Below, in pieces: positions 9,298 to 18,337 of a DNA stretch of 39,055 nt. Source of the stretch: CAXBNB01 sp040151475 (GTDB taxonomy: Bacteria; Bacteroidota; Bacteroidia; Cytophagales; Cyclobacteriaceae); the NCBI RefSeq assembly GCF_040151475.1, contig NZ_JBDKWG010000098.1:1-39055 (forward strand), given 5' to 3'. Position numbers and translations under genes: made by a program. Numbering within the stretch: position 1 is the stretch's first letter; the number at the start of each line of letters is the position of its first letter. The notes under the pieces are model-generated. The model was given only the letters and a program-made list of their open reading frames with translations, ran no database searches and was not told the DNA's origin.

Positions 9298-9328
9298 ACA
9301 GATTTTCCTGTTTTATGGTAAAATCTGT
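9298..9328 (-). terminator. Intrinsic terminator between the amidohydrolase and DUF5107 genes
   Basis: ACAGATTTT (9298-9306) pairs with AAAATCTGT (9320-9328). Two inner C-G pairs extend the stem after a one-base bulge, around an 8-base loop. Read on the minus strand the hairpin is followed directly by TTTTTAGG. It starts 38 bases after the amidohydrolase stop. It would split or attenuate the run of co-directional genes. Confidence 0.65.
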
Positions 9329-9365
9329 AGCTCAAACTCCAAAGGTTAGAAATGAAGAACCGTTT

Positions 9366-10502
9366 TCAATTCTCCCATGCATTGGGAAATATCTTTTGTG
9401 CGTTGATGCGGTAAATCTTATCCACCACAGATTTTGGCAACTTCAATCCCTGGAATTCAGCATTGACCTGATGTGCCGTCATCATCTCATCCGTATTGAG
9501 GTATTTCCAATCCTGCATCCAGGTTTTAAGCATTCCTTCCTTCAGTTCTGATGGATTGGTATTTTCCAGCTCCTGAAAGTCTGTACCGTACAAAACCCTG
9601 TCCTGGTATTTGATGATAAAATTCCTCACCTTTTGTCTGTCTTTAATCGACTGCACCTGCAAATGACTCAAACGCTCGGCTACATCAACTGAAGCATTTG
9701 GAAAACGATCTAAAAAAGCAGCTATCTCATCGACACTCCATTCCAAACTGGCCAAATGCACCGCTATGAAAGTCATGTCTTTGTTTTTTTCCAGCATGTT
9801 GTTACGTGCATTGATCTGATCTTCATAAGATGGCATTTCCGGGTGCAGGTACATGTGATATTCAGGATTTTCAGAGAAGTATTCACGGTCGTTGTTCACC
9901 GTCATTTCATCAATTGGCAACCAACAGTTTTTGGGTTCTCCGGCATGGCTCAACACCACTTTGTTTTGCTCTTTAACAAATCGGAAAATCGGATCAAACT
10001 TGGGATCGTCCAACATGATCAGGTTCCCATCTTTGTCTTTCTCTCCCATGCCTATGTTCTTCCAGACTTTTATTCCCAATGCACCATTTTCAAAGTCTCT
10101 TTTTAGTTGCTCAATCACCTTATCCGACCAATCAGGCTCGTCCCAGCCCTCCAGAGTAAATGCAGTAGTGAAAGCAAATACGTCAGGGTTTTCCTTGTGA
10201 TGTTTAATTCTCACCCTTATCTGCTCTTCCATAGGAGGATATTCAGGCACTACATCTACAGCCATCACCATCAACTTGAAATTGTAAGCTTTGGCTTGCT
10301 CAATCATGATTCTGCCTTCTACGTTTATATGCGCATGCACATCAATTTTAGGCACAAATTTAAAGTCACTCAATGTGTAACAGCTATCCTGAGTCTCTGA
10401 TGCCTCGGTTTGCTTTTCATTCTTACTGGTACACCCCAGCTGCATCACAATCAATGCTACTAGTATCAATGGCTGAAGTATTCTCTTGAATTGAAAAATC
10501 AT
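9366..10502 (-). CDS. Amidohydrolase-family (Amidohydro_2) lipoprotein
   Basis: Starting at the ATG at 10502 (378 aa) gives a compact lipoprotein signal, VMQLGC with Cys24. An upstream in-frame ATG at 10553 would add 17 residues before it. The TIM-barrel metal-hydrolase signature is complete: HAH (His56, His58) in KIDVHAHIN, GIKVWK with Lys145, LSHAGEP with His186, VHLAS with His249, and YGTD with Asp308. Amidohydro_2 members include decarboxylases, lactonases and hydrolases of cyclic or aromatic acids. Envelope anchoring suggests it acts on a released or imported intermediate rather than in central metabolism. The distance from the DUF4091 gene (10559) is only 56 bases, or 5 with the longer start, consistent with one transcript. 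Confidence 0.88.
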   Translation of the reverse strand: MIFQFKRILQPLILVALIVMQLGCTSKNEKQTEASETQDSCYTLSDFKFVPKIDVHAHINVEGRIMIEQAKAYNFKLMVMAVDVVPEYPPMEEQIRVRIKHHKENPDVFAFTTAFTLEGWDEPDWSDKVIEQLKRDFENGALGIKVWKNIGMGEKDKDGNLIMLDDPKFDPIFRFVKEQNKVVLSHAGEPKNCWLPIDEMTVNNDREYFSENPEYHMYLHPEMPSYEDQINARNNMLEKNKDMTFIAVHLASLEWSVDEIAAFLDRFPNASVDVAERLSHLQVQSIKDRQKVRNFIIKYQDRVLYGTDFQELENTNPSELKEGMLKTWMQDWKYLNTDEMMTAHQVNAEFQGLKLPKSVVDKIYRINAQKIFPNAWEN

Positions 10503-10558
10503 GGTATTTTGGTTATTTAAAAAAGGTAAAAATCGGTAAGACAATATACGCATTCAAT

Positions 10559-12541
10559 CTACTTACTCTTGCTCATTTTGTTGATTAGTTCCCCCATTTC
10601 AACCCTACCCTGATCCCATTTTTGAGGATCAAAACTCCATACATCCAACACTCCTATCGCATTGTCTCCAAAGGGCTCTTTTATAATTCCATTTACAATC
10701 TTATCTGCTGCCTCTTTACTGCCTGTCAACTCAGTCAGTAAGCGCATGTACTCATACTCCTGTACTCCATTCCTCAAGGTCTTGAGGCGTATGGAAGGAC
10801 ATGGTTCCTCCACATTTGGCACAATACCACCAGCATATATAAGCAAAGCACTACCATTGATTTTTTTGTATGAAAACTGTATATCAGAACCGGATCCTGA
10901 TTTATACGCATCCTTCCAGGTTTCAGGATCGTACCAGGCATGTTTCCATCCTGCTCCTATTCCCCAACTCAACCAGGAGTGGATTCCATATTTCCAACTA
11001 CTCCAGCTTATTGCCCTGTCATTCAACAGAGGCAGATCAATAAAAGTACTGCTGCCAACCCAACCATTTACTTCGCTTTCGTACAGCATGGGCCCATATA
11101 GCCAGTCTTTGATACCCATTTTCTGGTATTCCTTCACCTTCTCAGCATTGTAATTGATCGTATGCGAACCCCAATATTTGATCGATTGGCTCACATACTC
11201 CATAGCCTCATCGCTGTATGCACCGTCAATTCTAAAATGAGATTCAGGATAGTATTTTTTGAAGAGATCCCCATAAAAAACCATTCTACTCCATGCTTCT
11301 TTAAAGTAGGATTCATCAAGTCCGTTGAGATATACAGTCAAATCTGTTTTGGTAGGATCGAGTAGCGTTTGAAGGTGAGTCCTGACTTGCTTGATGCTTT
11401 CAATATATATGGCAACATTCTCAGGATTACGCTCTACATCAGGCGTACCTGTATCAGGCCAGCCATTAGTATGATGCTTTCCATATACATCAAATGGCAA
11501 CACAAAATTTTCTATAGGTTCTCCATACCCAGGACCATATTCATATCCATATTCACTCGTGAAAGCTTTCCCATTGAAATACTTTTTAAGTCTCTTATCA
11601 AATAAAGTCCAATCGAGGGATACTTTTCCATTGCCTTTCAATTCCAATGCAGGTTGGTAAGTCGGATCCATTACCGATACCCTGTTCCGCTTCATCAACT
11701 GGTAAATTTCCAGTGCATTGTCTTCTGTCATGCTGCTTACAAAACCTTCATGCTGCAGGCTGGCTCCAAATAAATTGCGATTTGGAATAGCAAAATCCCA
11801 TACATTCAATTCTACAGTTACTTCTTTGGTTTCATCACCGATGGTTACTTTTATAGTTGATGTGTATTTACCGGGAAGTGCTTTACTCCGCTCAAAAGGC
11901 ACATACTGATCTACCCAAACAACCAATGATTTTTGACCTTCAATTCGGTTGTTGAAATCAGGAAGCCTCAAAGGATAAGTCCATCGCTGAACTTTTGAAG
12001 AATCCAATTGTATCAACTTGAAAGGTATCAAAGCATCCGGATACCATCCTTTGCCCAAAGTGGCCTTTGGATATCCGGTACTAGGGGTTTTAACTTCTAC
12101 CGACCACTCTAAAAACAGCTCTGGATCAATTTCAATTGCTGATGATTTATTGGAAAAACGAGTGGTCTCTACCTGTATATTGGTTAAGGTTTCTTCTGTA
12201 TTATTGGTCAATACCAATTGAAAAGAGACATACTCTCCCCTTGCGGAATTGATGGTTGCTTTTTCACCATCATAAATCCAATTCTTTTTAAGTGGCTCTT
12301 TTAGATCTGAAAATCCACTCTCTATAACAAATTTTTGTTCAATGACTTCATTTGTAGCGGGGTTCAAACGAACTGATGAAGGCAACACAGAAAGCTCCCA
12401 ATCCTCTACTTGTTTGAGCTCATTACTATTGCTCTCGCATGCACTGAATATACTGACAAAAAAAAGTACGATAAATATATTATTGATTTTCATTATCTTA
12501 TTATTGAGCATTCTTTGTTTATTTATTATTGGCCTTATCAT
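10559..12541 (-). CDS. DUF4091 glycoside-hydrolase-like lipoprotein
   Basis: The protein is 660 aa from the first ATG. This ATG overlaps the stop of the preceding gene by one base (TAATG), which argues for coupled translation. The lipoprotein leader is IVLFFVSIFSAC, Cys35; starting at 12493 would give a more standard leader. After an N-terminal beta-sandwich (about 70-250), the central and C-terminal parts have the DUF4091 pattern: LNGLDESYFKEAW, the SWSSWKYGIHSWLSWG segment, ALLIYAG, PSIRLKTLRNGVQEYEYM. DUF4091 proteins are TIM-barrel-like and appear in polysaccharide-degradation loci; their reaction is not firmly established to my knowledge. In this operon it is the best candidate for the glycan-cleaving enzyme. 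The Arg-x-Gly-x-x-Glu-Tyr-Glu-Tyr motif near the end is intact, so the protein is not truncated. Confidence 0.9.
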   Translation of the reverse strand: MIRPIINKQRMLNNKIMKINNIFIVLFFVSIFSACESNSNELKQVEDWELSVLPSSVRLNPATNEVIEQKFVIESGFSDLKEPLKKNWIYDGEKATINSARGEYVSFQLVLTNNTEETLTNIQVETTRFSNKSSAIEIDPELFLEWSVEVKTPSTGYPKATLGKGWYPDALIPFKLIQLDSSKVQRWTYPLRLPDFNNRIEGQKSLVVWVDQYVPFERSKALPGKYTSTIKVTIGDETKEVTVELNVWDFAIPNRNLFGASLQHEGFVSSMTEDNALEIYQLMKRNRVSVMDPTYQPALELKGNGKVSLDWTLFDKRLKKYFNGKAFTSEYGYEYGPGYGEPIENFVLPFDVYGKHHTNGWPDTGTPDVERNPENVAIYIESIKQVRTHLQTLLDPTKTDLTVYLNGLDESYFKEAWSRMVFYGDLFKKYYPESHFRIDGAYSDEAMEYVSQSIKYWGSHTINYNAEKVKEYQKMGIKDWLYGPMLYESEVNGWVGSSTFIDLPLLNDRAISWSSWKYGIHSWLSWGIGAGWKHAWYDPETWKDAYKSGSGSDIQFSYKKINGSALLIYAGGIVPNVEEPCPSIRLKTLRNGVQEYEYMRLLTELTGSKEAADKIVNGIIKEPFGDNAIGVLDVWSFDPQKWDQGRVEMGELINKMSKSK

Positions 12542-13824
12542 TATTTTAATTCTTTCTCAGGGTTGAATTTGATCATGAATGGAATGGAAACATTGTCATT
12601 GATGGAAGGTAGGGATTCAGGCGTACCTTCATTTTTTGGTCGTATTTTTCTTCCTGCGAAATAGAGGTTTCCTTCTTTGTCTCTCACTCCATCTCCTGTA
12701 ACTTCACTAAGTTCTGACGTTGGAAACATCATGGCTATTCTCTTTTGTTTGGTGATTGGATTCAGTTCCATCATCACCGTGGTGTCTTTCTTTACATAGT
12801 TCCCATGCCCTCCAAGGACATAGTATAATTTCCCATTGACACCCAGGTTCATATTCGAAGCATAAGGTTTCCATAGAGGCATGTCTTTGGTGTCATACAA
12901 TGCTCCCAGATCTTCTACTCTTCCTATTCCGGTTTTTTGAGGATAAAAAGCAAGCACTTTTGCTCCATAAGTCGCCAGATAGATGACTCCATTGGCATGG
13001 TCAGCGGTGTAGCTTTTAACTCCGGTAATTATCACTTCTCCGGGGGTATCATCAAATGCTGGCAGGCTTTCTTTGGCAAATACCAATTTACCTGTACTCT
13101 TTTCATACTTTACCAGCCTTTGTCTCCAATCCACATAATAGCAATTGCCCCATTGATCCAAAAATGTAATCCGAGGAACATGTGCACTGCCAAGTCTGCC
13201 TAAATCCTGAAGATCATTAGTCTTTGGGTCAAAAACCAAAAAATGAACCTGAGGGTAAGTAACAGCATATATTTTACCTGTCTCCGGATCTACATCTATG
13301 TTCTTGATGCTTTCATACTGCATTGGCATTCCCAGATTGGTGAGTTTTTCATTTTTTGGATTCCACTTCATAATAAATCCACCAGTATAACCATGTGGAT
13401 GATTCATCAAAAACTCCTCCCTGGCTTCTCCACCATCGGTTGCGAAATAGACATTCCCCAGAAGATCAGTTGTGATTTTTGAATGGATCTTGCCTTGCCA
13501 TTGGAAATCCCTCAAATGAGCCATCTCGTTGACAAAGCCCTTAAGCTTCATTTCATCATTACTTACTGAGTATTCATAAAAACCAATCTTGTTTTTGTGG
13601 TTGGTTACTCCAATATACACTGCATCACTCACTGAATTGTAACCAATATCACCCCAGGTAGAATTGGCTTCTGGAAAATCGGGATAGTCAATGAATTGTA
13701 TATTTCCTCTACTAATGTTAGCGTCTTGCCCTTCCACATTGAAAAACAATCCTACACCAAACATTATTAAGAAAATCCTCCATTTCATGCCTTCTACTTT
13801 GTCTCTGTAAAAAAAGAGCTTCAT
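12541..13824 (-). CDS. Secreted beta-propeller A' (paralogue of the 15026-16321 gene)
   Basis: The protein has 427 aa. A leader ends near VEGQ (about residue 33); an in-frame ATG at 13788 (MKWRIFLIM) would give the tighter signal peptide. The body repeats a beta-propeller pattern: STWGDIGYN, AVYIGVTNHKNKIGFYEY, GNVYFATDGGEAREE, GKIYAVTYPQVHFLVFDP, GKLYYVLGGHGNY, GNLYFAGRKI. By eye about seven in ten residues match the first gene of the run, so these are tandem duplicates separated by one unrelated-looking propeller. No catalytic signature is known to me. The TAA of the preceding gene is followed by two bases and then this ATG. It may be a surface binding protein or a propeller lyase; undecided. 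Confidence 0.88.
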   Translation of the reverse strand: MKLFFYRDKVEGMKWRIFLIMFGVGLFFNVEGQDANISRGNIQFIDYPDFPEANSTWGDIGYNSVSDAVYIGVTNHKNKIGFYEYSVSNDEMKLKGFVNEMAHLRDFQWQGKIHSKITTDLLGNVYFATDGGEAREEFLMNHPHGYTGGFIMKWNPKNEKLTNLGMPMQYESIKNIDVDPETGKIYAVTYPQVHFLVFDPKTNDLQDLGRLGSAHVPRITFLDQWGNCYYVDWRQRLVKYEKSTGKLVFAKESLPAFDDTPGEVIITGVKSYTADHANGVIYLATYGAKVLAFYPQKTGIGRVEDLGALYDTKDMPLWKPYASNMNLGVNGKLYYVLGGHGNYVKKDTTVMMELNPITKQKRIAMMFPTSELSEVTGDGVRDKEGNLYFAGRKIRPKNEGTPESLPSINDNVSIPFMIKFNPEKELK

Positions 13825-13826
13825 GT

Positions 13827-15026
13827 TTATTTGACAGGAAAAACCATCAAATGACTTAGTGACTCACCCTCACCCACCACAATGTAATTTCCATCTTCTG
13901 ATGCGGCAATTGTTTCCAACTGATAACCACGCCACTCTATACCTTGTTCTATACCAGGTGCAACCATATCAAACTGAGGATTGCCATAGTCTTTGAACCC
14001 TTCTGACTCATTATAGCTGAAAAGATGGGCATAACCGGGAGCACCGCCTGAAATCCCATAAATCTTTCCATCGCTTCCTTCAGCAAGGCCAGCTAACTTG
14101 GGCATCATAATAGGCTTTCCTAAATTTTTGATTTTCTTGGTTGTAGTGTTGAGCTCGAAAAGTTGTCCATCGGCACGATTGGCACCAAATATTTTACCTT
14201 CTTTGGTCTTGAGCCATGAGTGTATCTGACCCAACGAACGACGGCCCCAAACCTCCGGCAATTCTTCTTCCATCTCAGTCAATGTCTCATTCGCAGGATT
14301 GAAGAAAAACAATTTGCCATAAGGCAAGCTGCCATATACCAACCCTTTGTTGTCAGTCACCAATGCCCTACTCAAATAATCTCCAGGGGTGATTGAAAAT
14401 TGATCCTCCAATGAGTGCGTCACTTTTTTGGATGGAGACAAGTCTTTAAACACCTTGGTCTTTTTTGATTTGATGTCATAAGAAAAGAAATATCCAGATG
14501 GATAAGTCATTCCATAAATCTTATTGACAGCAGCATCACTTGTAATTGCGTAAACCCCTTCTCCTGCTACAGGAATTCCTAAATCTTCAAGTTTTATTTT
14601 TCCCTTAGTATTTATGATTACTTTGACAATATGTCCTCCCGTATTGTCAGCAGACTGAGCTATAGTACCCGCAAATAGCTGTCCTTGTTTGTCTTTAACA
14701 AACCCACTTCTGATGGACTGTTGATCTTTGATTACATCACTTACATCCAAAAATTCTACTAGCTCTCGCTTTTCTAAAGAGGCTACAAATACAAACGGTG
14801 ATAAACCATCGCCTGCTGATGTACCACCTACAATGTGATCACCCACTACCGACAGAGAAGTAATCGAATTACGATAAATAGGTAACCGTTTCATATCAGT
14901 ATTTTCCAAAGAAACTTCTATAGCAAAACTTCCTTCAGGATTGAAAAATTTGTACTGGGAAAATGCAGGTATTCCTGCACCCATTATCAATACAACTCCT
15001 AGTAATTTTATTATCAACGTTCTCAT
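13827..15026 (-). CDS. Secreted beta-propeller B
   Basis: The protein has 399 aa. The signal peptide is MRTLIIKLLGVVLIMGAG-type, ending at AFSQ (residue 24). The body has repeated blade motifs (GHIVKVIIN, GVYAITSDAAVNKIYGMTYPSGYFFSYD, GLVYGSLPYGKLFFFNP, GKIFGANRADGQLFEL, GKIYGISGGAPGYAHLFSY), fitting a six- or seven-bladed propeller. It shares only the fold and a few phrases with the neighbouring A and A' proteins. Its ATG overlaps the stop of propeller A by one base (TAATG), so their synthesis is probably coupled, with matched amounts. That suggests the two propellers act together, but this is inference. No active-site motif was recognised. Confidence 0.88.
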   Translation of the reverse strand: MRTLIIKLLGVVLIMGAGIPAFSQYKFFNPEGSFAIEVSLENTDMKRLPIYRNSITSLSVVGDHIVGGTSAGDGLSPFVFVASLEKRELVEFLDVSDVIKDQQSIRSGFVKDKQGQLFAGTIAQSADNTGGHIVKVIINTKGKIKLEDLGIPVAGEGVYAITSDAAVNKIYGMTYPSGYFFSYDIKSKKTKVFKDLSPSKKVTHSLEDQFSITPGDYLSRALVTDNKGLVYGSLPYGKLFFFNPANETLTEMEEELPEVWGRRSLGQIHSWLKTKEGKIFGANRADGQLFELNTTTKKIKNLGKPIMMPKLAGLAEGSDGKIYGISGGAPGYAHLFSYNESEGFKDYGNPQFDMVAPGIEQGIEWRGYQLETIAASEDGNYIVVGEGESLSHLMVFPVK

Positions 15027-16321
15027 TATTTTAAATCTTTTTCAGGATTGAACTTTATCATAAATGGGATGGACACTTTATCATCGAGTGAGGGTAAGGA
15101 CTCCAAAGTGTTCTTGTCCTTTGGTATTATTTTCCGTCCGGCGAAATACAAATTTCCTTGCCTGTCCTTAATATCTGACCCTGTAACTTCACTCAACTCT
15201 ATTGTTGGGAAATCCAATACTTCTTTCTTTTGCTTTGTTTTCGGGTCAAGTTCCATCAATATGGAAGTATCGTCTTTTACATAATTTCCGTGCCCACCGA
15301 TCACATAGTAGAGTTTTCCATTGTCTCCCAGATTCAAATTGGGAATGTAGGGTTTCCAAAGCGGTTGATCTACCAGATCATAAGCAGCACCCAAATCCTC
15401 TATTTCACCGATCCCCTCCTCCTGAGTATGTAATGCAAGCATTTTGGCTCCATAAGTCACTATGTAAATGGTATTGGATTTTGAGTCTTTGGCATAAGCG
15501 GTTATTCCGGTAATGATAAAACCACCCGGCGTTCCTTCAAAAGCAGGAAGGCTTTCTTTGGCAAACACCAGTTTTCCTGTACTCTTTTCGTATTTCACCA
15601 ACCTCTGTCTCCAGTCCACATAGTAGCAGTTGCCCCACTTATCTGTGAAGATGACCCTTGGCACATGCCCACTTCCCAGTCTTCCCAAATCTTCCATTTC
15701 ATTGGTCTTTGGATCAAATACAATGAAATGAACCTGTGGATATGAAATGGCATAAATCTTTCCTGTTTCAAGGTCAACATCAACATCTTTTATACTTTCA
15801 TACTGCATTGGTACACCCAAATTGGTCATTTGTTCTTCTATAGGATCCCATTTCATAATGATGCCTCCGTTGTATCCATGAGGATGGTTCATAAGGTACT
15901 CTTCTCTTGATTCTCCACCATCAGTCCCAAAATAGACATTGCCCTGAGTGTCAAATGTGATTTTGGTATGGATTTTACCCTGCCATTGAAAATCCCTTAA
16001 ATGAGCCATATCATTGATAAACCCTTTGAGTTTCATCTCATCTTTGGCTACTCCATATTCATAAAAACCAATCTTGTTTTTATGATTCGTTACCCCTATA
16101 TAAACAGCGTTGTTCACCGGATTATATCCGATATCTCCCCAGGTAGAATTTGCGGAAGGAAAATCAGGATAAGAGATAAACTTTATATTATCCTGAGTAA
16201 TTTTTGATGACTGACTTTTAGCGGTTAAAAAAAAGCATAGAGCTAATACAATCAATGGAATGATATGCAGCATTCGAAGTTGAATCTTTAAACCTATTTT
16301 GCACATTTGTATTTTCTTCAT
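15026..16321 (-). CDS. Secreted beta-propeller A, first gene of the seven-gene run
   Basis: The protein has 431 aa. The leader is long (MKKIQMCKIGLKIQ then a hydrophobic core, cleavage likely after AKSQ near residue 37). The blades match those of propeller A' almost phrase for phrase: YPDFPSANSTWGDIGYN, NHKNKIGFYEYG, MAHLRDFQWQGKIH, DGGESREEYLMNHPHGYNGG. The conserved LMNHPHGY loop, with two histidines, is identical in both copies and is a candidate functional site. Upstream lie 421 bases up to the SusD gene, containing a MITE-like element, so the run could be read from the susCD promoter or from a site of its own. I found no convincing Bacteroidota-type promoter there. Confidence 0.9.
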   Translation of the reverse strand: MKKIQMCKIGLKIQLRMLHIIPLIVLALCFFLTAKSQSSKITQDNIKFISYPDFPSANSTWGDIGYNPVNNAVYIGVTNHKNKIGFYEYGVAKDEMKLKGFINDMAHLRDFQWQGKIHTKITFDTQGNVYFGTDGGESREEYLMNHPHGYNGGIIMKWDPIEEQMTNLGVPMQYESIKDVDVDLETGKIYAISYPQVHFIVFDPKTNEMEDLGRLGSGHVPRVIFTDKWGNCYYVDWRQRLVKYEKSTGKLVFAKESLPAFEGTPGGFIITGITAYAKDSKSNTIYIVTYGAKMLALHTQEEGIGEIEDLGAAYDLVDQPLWKPYIPNLNLGDNGKLYYVIGGHGNYVKDDTSILMELDPKTKQKKEVLDFPTIELSEVTGSDIKDRQGNLYFAGRKIIPKDKNTLESLPSLDDKVSIPFMIKFNPEKDLK

Positions 16322-16600
16322 TTAACTAAATATTATTTTCTTTCATGTTTTGCACTTCTTCCTTAAATCCACCTTTGCCAATCATTGATATAGAAGTAGT
16401 CTTGCCGATTACAACCATTGAATACTACCAATAAAGTATTGAACATCTACACCTTAGGTTTATTTCAGAAGAAAATATGGAGACAACATCAAGCATATAA
16501 AAGGATAAACCAGACCTAACTGGTCAATGGATTTAAAAACAATCAAAAGAATGACTGCTCCATTTATTTTGTTAATTACCACAAATGTGGATCAGTGTTA
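16322..16600. other. Non-coding stretch upstream of the propeller run
   Basis: I see no gene, clear promoter (TTTG with TAnnTTTG spacing) or strong hairpin here. It is AT-rich and most likely holds the leader or promoter of the propeller A operon. Together with the adjacent MITE-like element it makes a 421-base gap between susD and the next gene. Confidence 0.5.
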
Positions 16601-16722
16601 TAATGAGGCTGTCTCACAAGGATTAAGCAGTTGCCGGACTCATTCCGCCACTCCTTTGAAAACGCTTAAATAGCTATTTCTCGAACATCCCGGAAAGCCT
16701 GCCTTTTAAGACAGCCTCATTA
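16601..16722. mobile_element. MITE-like element, 122 bp, with 21-bp terminal inverted repeats
   Basis: The first 21 bases (16601-16621) match the reverse complement of the last 21 (16702-16722) at 19 positions; the outer 14 (TAATGAGGCTGTCT) are perfect. The interior has no reading frame. An 11-base direct repeat (TGTGGATCAGT) lies just outside each end, at 16586-16596 and 16729-16739. It could be a target duplication or a coincidence, as it is not flush with the arms. When transcribed the arms would fold into a long hairpin just past susD, so it may also work as a terminator or mRNA stabiliser. Confidence 0.6.
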
Positions 16723-16742
16723 AATATTTGTGGATCAGTATA

Positions 16743-18311
16743 TCAATTCACATCCCACCAAAGTGGGGTATTGATTTTATCTGCTTTCACTTTCAATAAA
16801 TTAACAGCAGACCCTACTGCATCCGTATTGGATTGATACTCCTGAGTCAGGAATGGAATTCTCCTGATGTAATCCTTGGTTGGATCTGATATATCCGGAT
16901 TGCTTGAATTAGCAACTGGATATAACCCGATAGTTGGTCTCCTTCTATAATCCGCCCAAGCCTCTACTCCATCAGGAAATAAAGCGACCCATTTTTGCAA
17001 TGCTATTTGTTCGAGCTGAATGTCTGCATCTCCTCCATCAAATAATACAGGAACATCACTCAATGGTGCTGAACCTAAAAAGTCGTTTGGTGCAACGGGT
17101 GTATTTGTGCTGCTGATGTAGTCATCAATAACAGCCTGGTCAGATATTCCCCACTGATACATAGAATGCGTAATACCCGCCTCATATAATTCTTTGGCAG
17201 TACCACCCATACTCCATCCCAACAAGGCTCCTTCAGCCCTCAAAAAGTAAGCTTCTGCTGTGAACATTACATTAGAAGGCGTACTTAAATAATCCCCAAT
17301 ACCTCCGGATACCGGATTTGTCCATCTGGATCCAATGTGTGAATTAGCTGCTGCGGTGTTTTGTGGATCACTCAGTTGGGCTACAGTCAAACCATTCCTC
17401 AATCCCTCATAAGTACCTGATTCAACCGCCGGAATCCAGTACTCAGAAATCCGTGGGTCATCCATCCCTTTCAAAACAGACTCCATTGAAGCACTCATTC
17501 TGAATTCATTCCACTCAGACATCTGGCTCAGTGGATTGATATCTGCATCGTTATTTAATGCATAAGCATCATCATCAGGACTGGTCTCGAATACTCCCGA
17601 AGCATAAGCCGCTTCACCTTCTGTTTTAGCTTTTGATGCATTAACATTTGAAATCCTCATAGCCAACCTTAAACGCAGTGTATTGGCAAATTTGATCCAT
17701 TTATCTACATCTCCACCATAAATGATATCATAACTACCAAATGCATTTTCACCACTTTTACCTTCCAATACAGTAACTGCATCGTCAAGTCTTTTGAAGA
17801 AATCATCATAGATAAGATCCTGACTGTCATAAGCTACAGAAGTACCGGGAGTTCCCGCATTAAAATAAGGTATCGCTCCCCAGTAGTCAGTAACCCTGTG
17901 AAAAGAATATACCCACCAGATATTAGCCAGTGCATATTCTGCCGAACCCGAATCTGTATTTTCAAAAATGCTCTGTAATTGAGGTACTACACCAATATAC
18001 AGATTAGACCAAACAGACGACACCCAGCTAAAATTGATCTCATATCGGTCTGTAGGAAAATAAGAGGTATTATTTGCTACATACTGTGCATACTGATCTG
18101 CGAATAGATTTTGTTCAACCTGCCCATTCCAATTGACAGCATCCTGTGCTTTTGTGAAAAGAAATGGTAATTCTGCTTTGCCGATAGATCCAATACTATT
18201 CGTATTTGTATTGATTTCAGCAAAATCATTGGTACATGATGATATTATCAAAAAGGACATTGACAACACCAAAACGTTTCTTAATGATGAATATTTATTT
18301 ATATATTTCAT
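16743..18311 (-). CDS. SusD-like outer-membrane lipoprotein (SusD-like_2 type)
   Basis: The protein has 522 aa from the ATG at 18311. The reading frame can be extended to a TTG at 18335, but the ATG gives the proper lipoprotein leader (FLIISSC, Cys26). Sequence features of the SusD-like_2 branch are visible: FAEINTNTNSIG after the lipobox, LANIWWVYSFHRVTDYWGAIPY, KWIKFANTLRLRLAMRIS, and a C-terminal EAWADYRRRPTIGLYP segment. SusD proteins form the lid of the SusC transporter and capture glycan oligomers at the cell surface through TPR-type helices. The gene follows susC by 26 bases. Downstream a MITE-like element separates it from the propeller genes. Confidence 0.93.
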   Translation of the reverse strand: MKYINKYSSLRNVLVLSMSFLIISSCTNDFAEINTNTNSIGSIGKAELPFLFTKAQDAVNWNGQVEQNLFADQYAQYVANNTSYFPTDRYEINFSWVSSVWSNLYIGVVPQLQSIFENTDSGSAEYALANIWWVYSFHRVTDYWGAIPYFNAGTPGTSVAYDSQDLIYDDFFKRLDDAVTVLEGKSGENAFGSYDIIYGGDVDKWIKFANTLRLRLAMRISNVNASKAKTEGEAAYASGVFETSPDDDAYALNNDADINPLSQMSEWNEFRMSASMESVLKGMDDPRISEYWIPAVESGTYEGLRNGLTVAQLSDPQNTAAANSHIGSRWTNPVSGGIGDYLSTPSNVMFTAEAYFLRAEGALLGWSMGGTAKELYEAGITHSMYQWGISDQAVIDDYISSTNTPVAPNDFLGSAPLSDVPVLFDGGDADIQLEQIALQKWVALFPDGVEAWADYRRRPTIGLYPVANSSNPDISDPTKDYIRRIPFLTQEYQSNTDAVGSAVNLLKVKADKINTPLWWDVN

Positions 18312-18337
18312 GATTATTCTATTTAATGTTTTCAATT

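Noticed and set aside
18312..18335. TTG start extending the SusD-like_2 gene by eight codons
   Set aside because: The ATG at 18311 gives the normal lipoprotein leader and leaves the usual short gap after susC.
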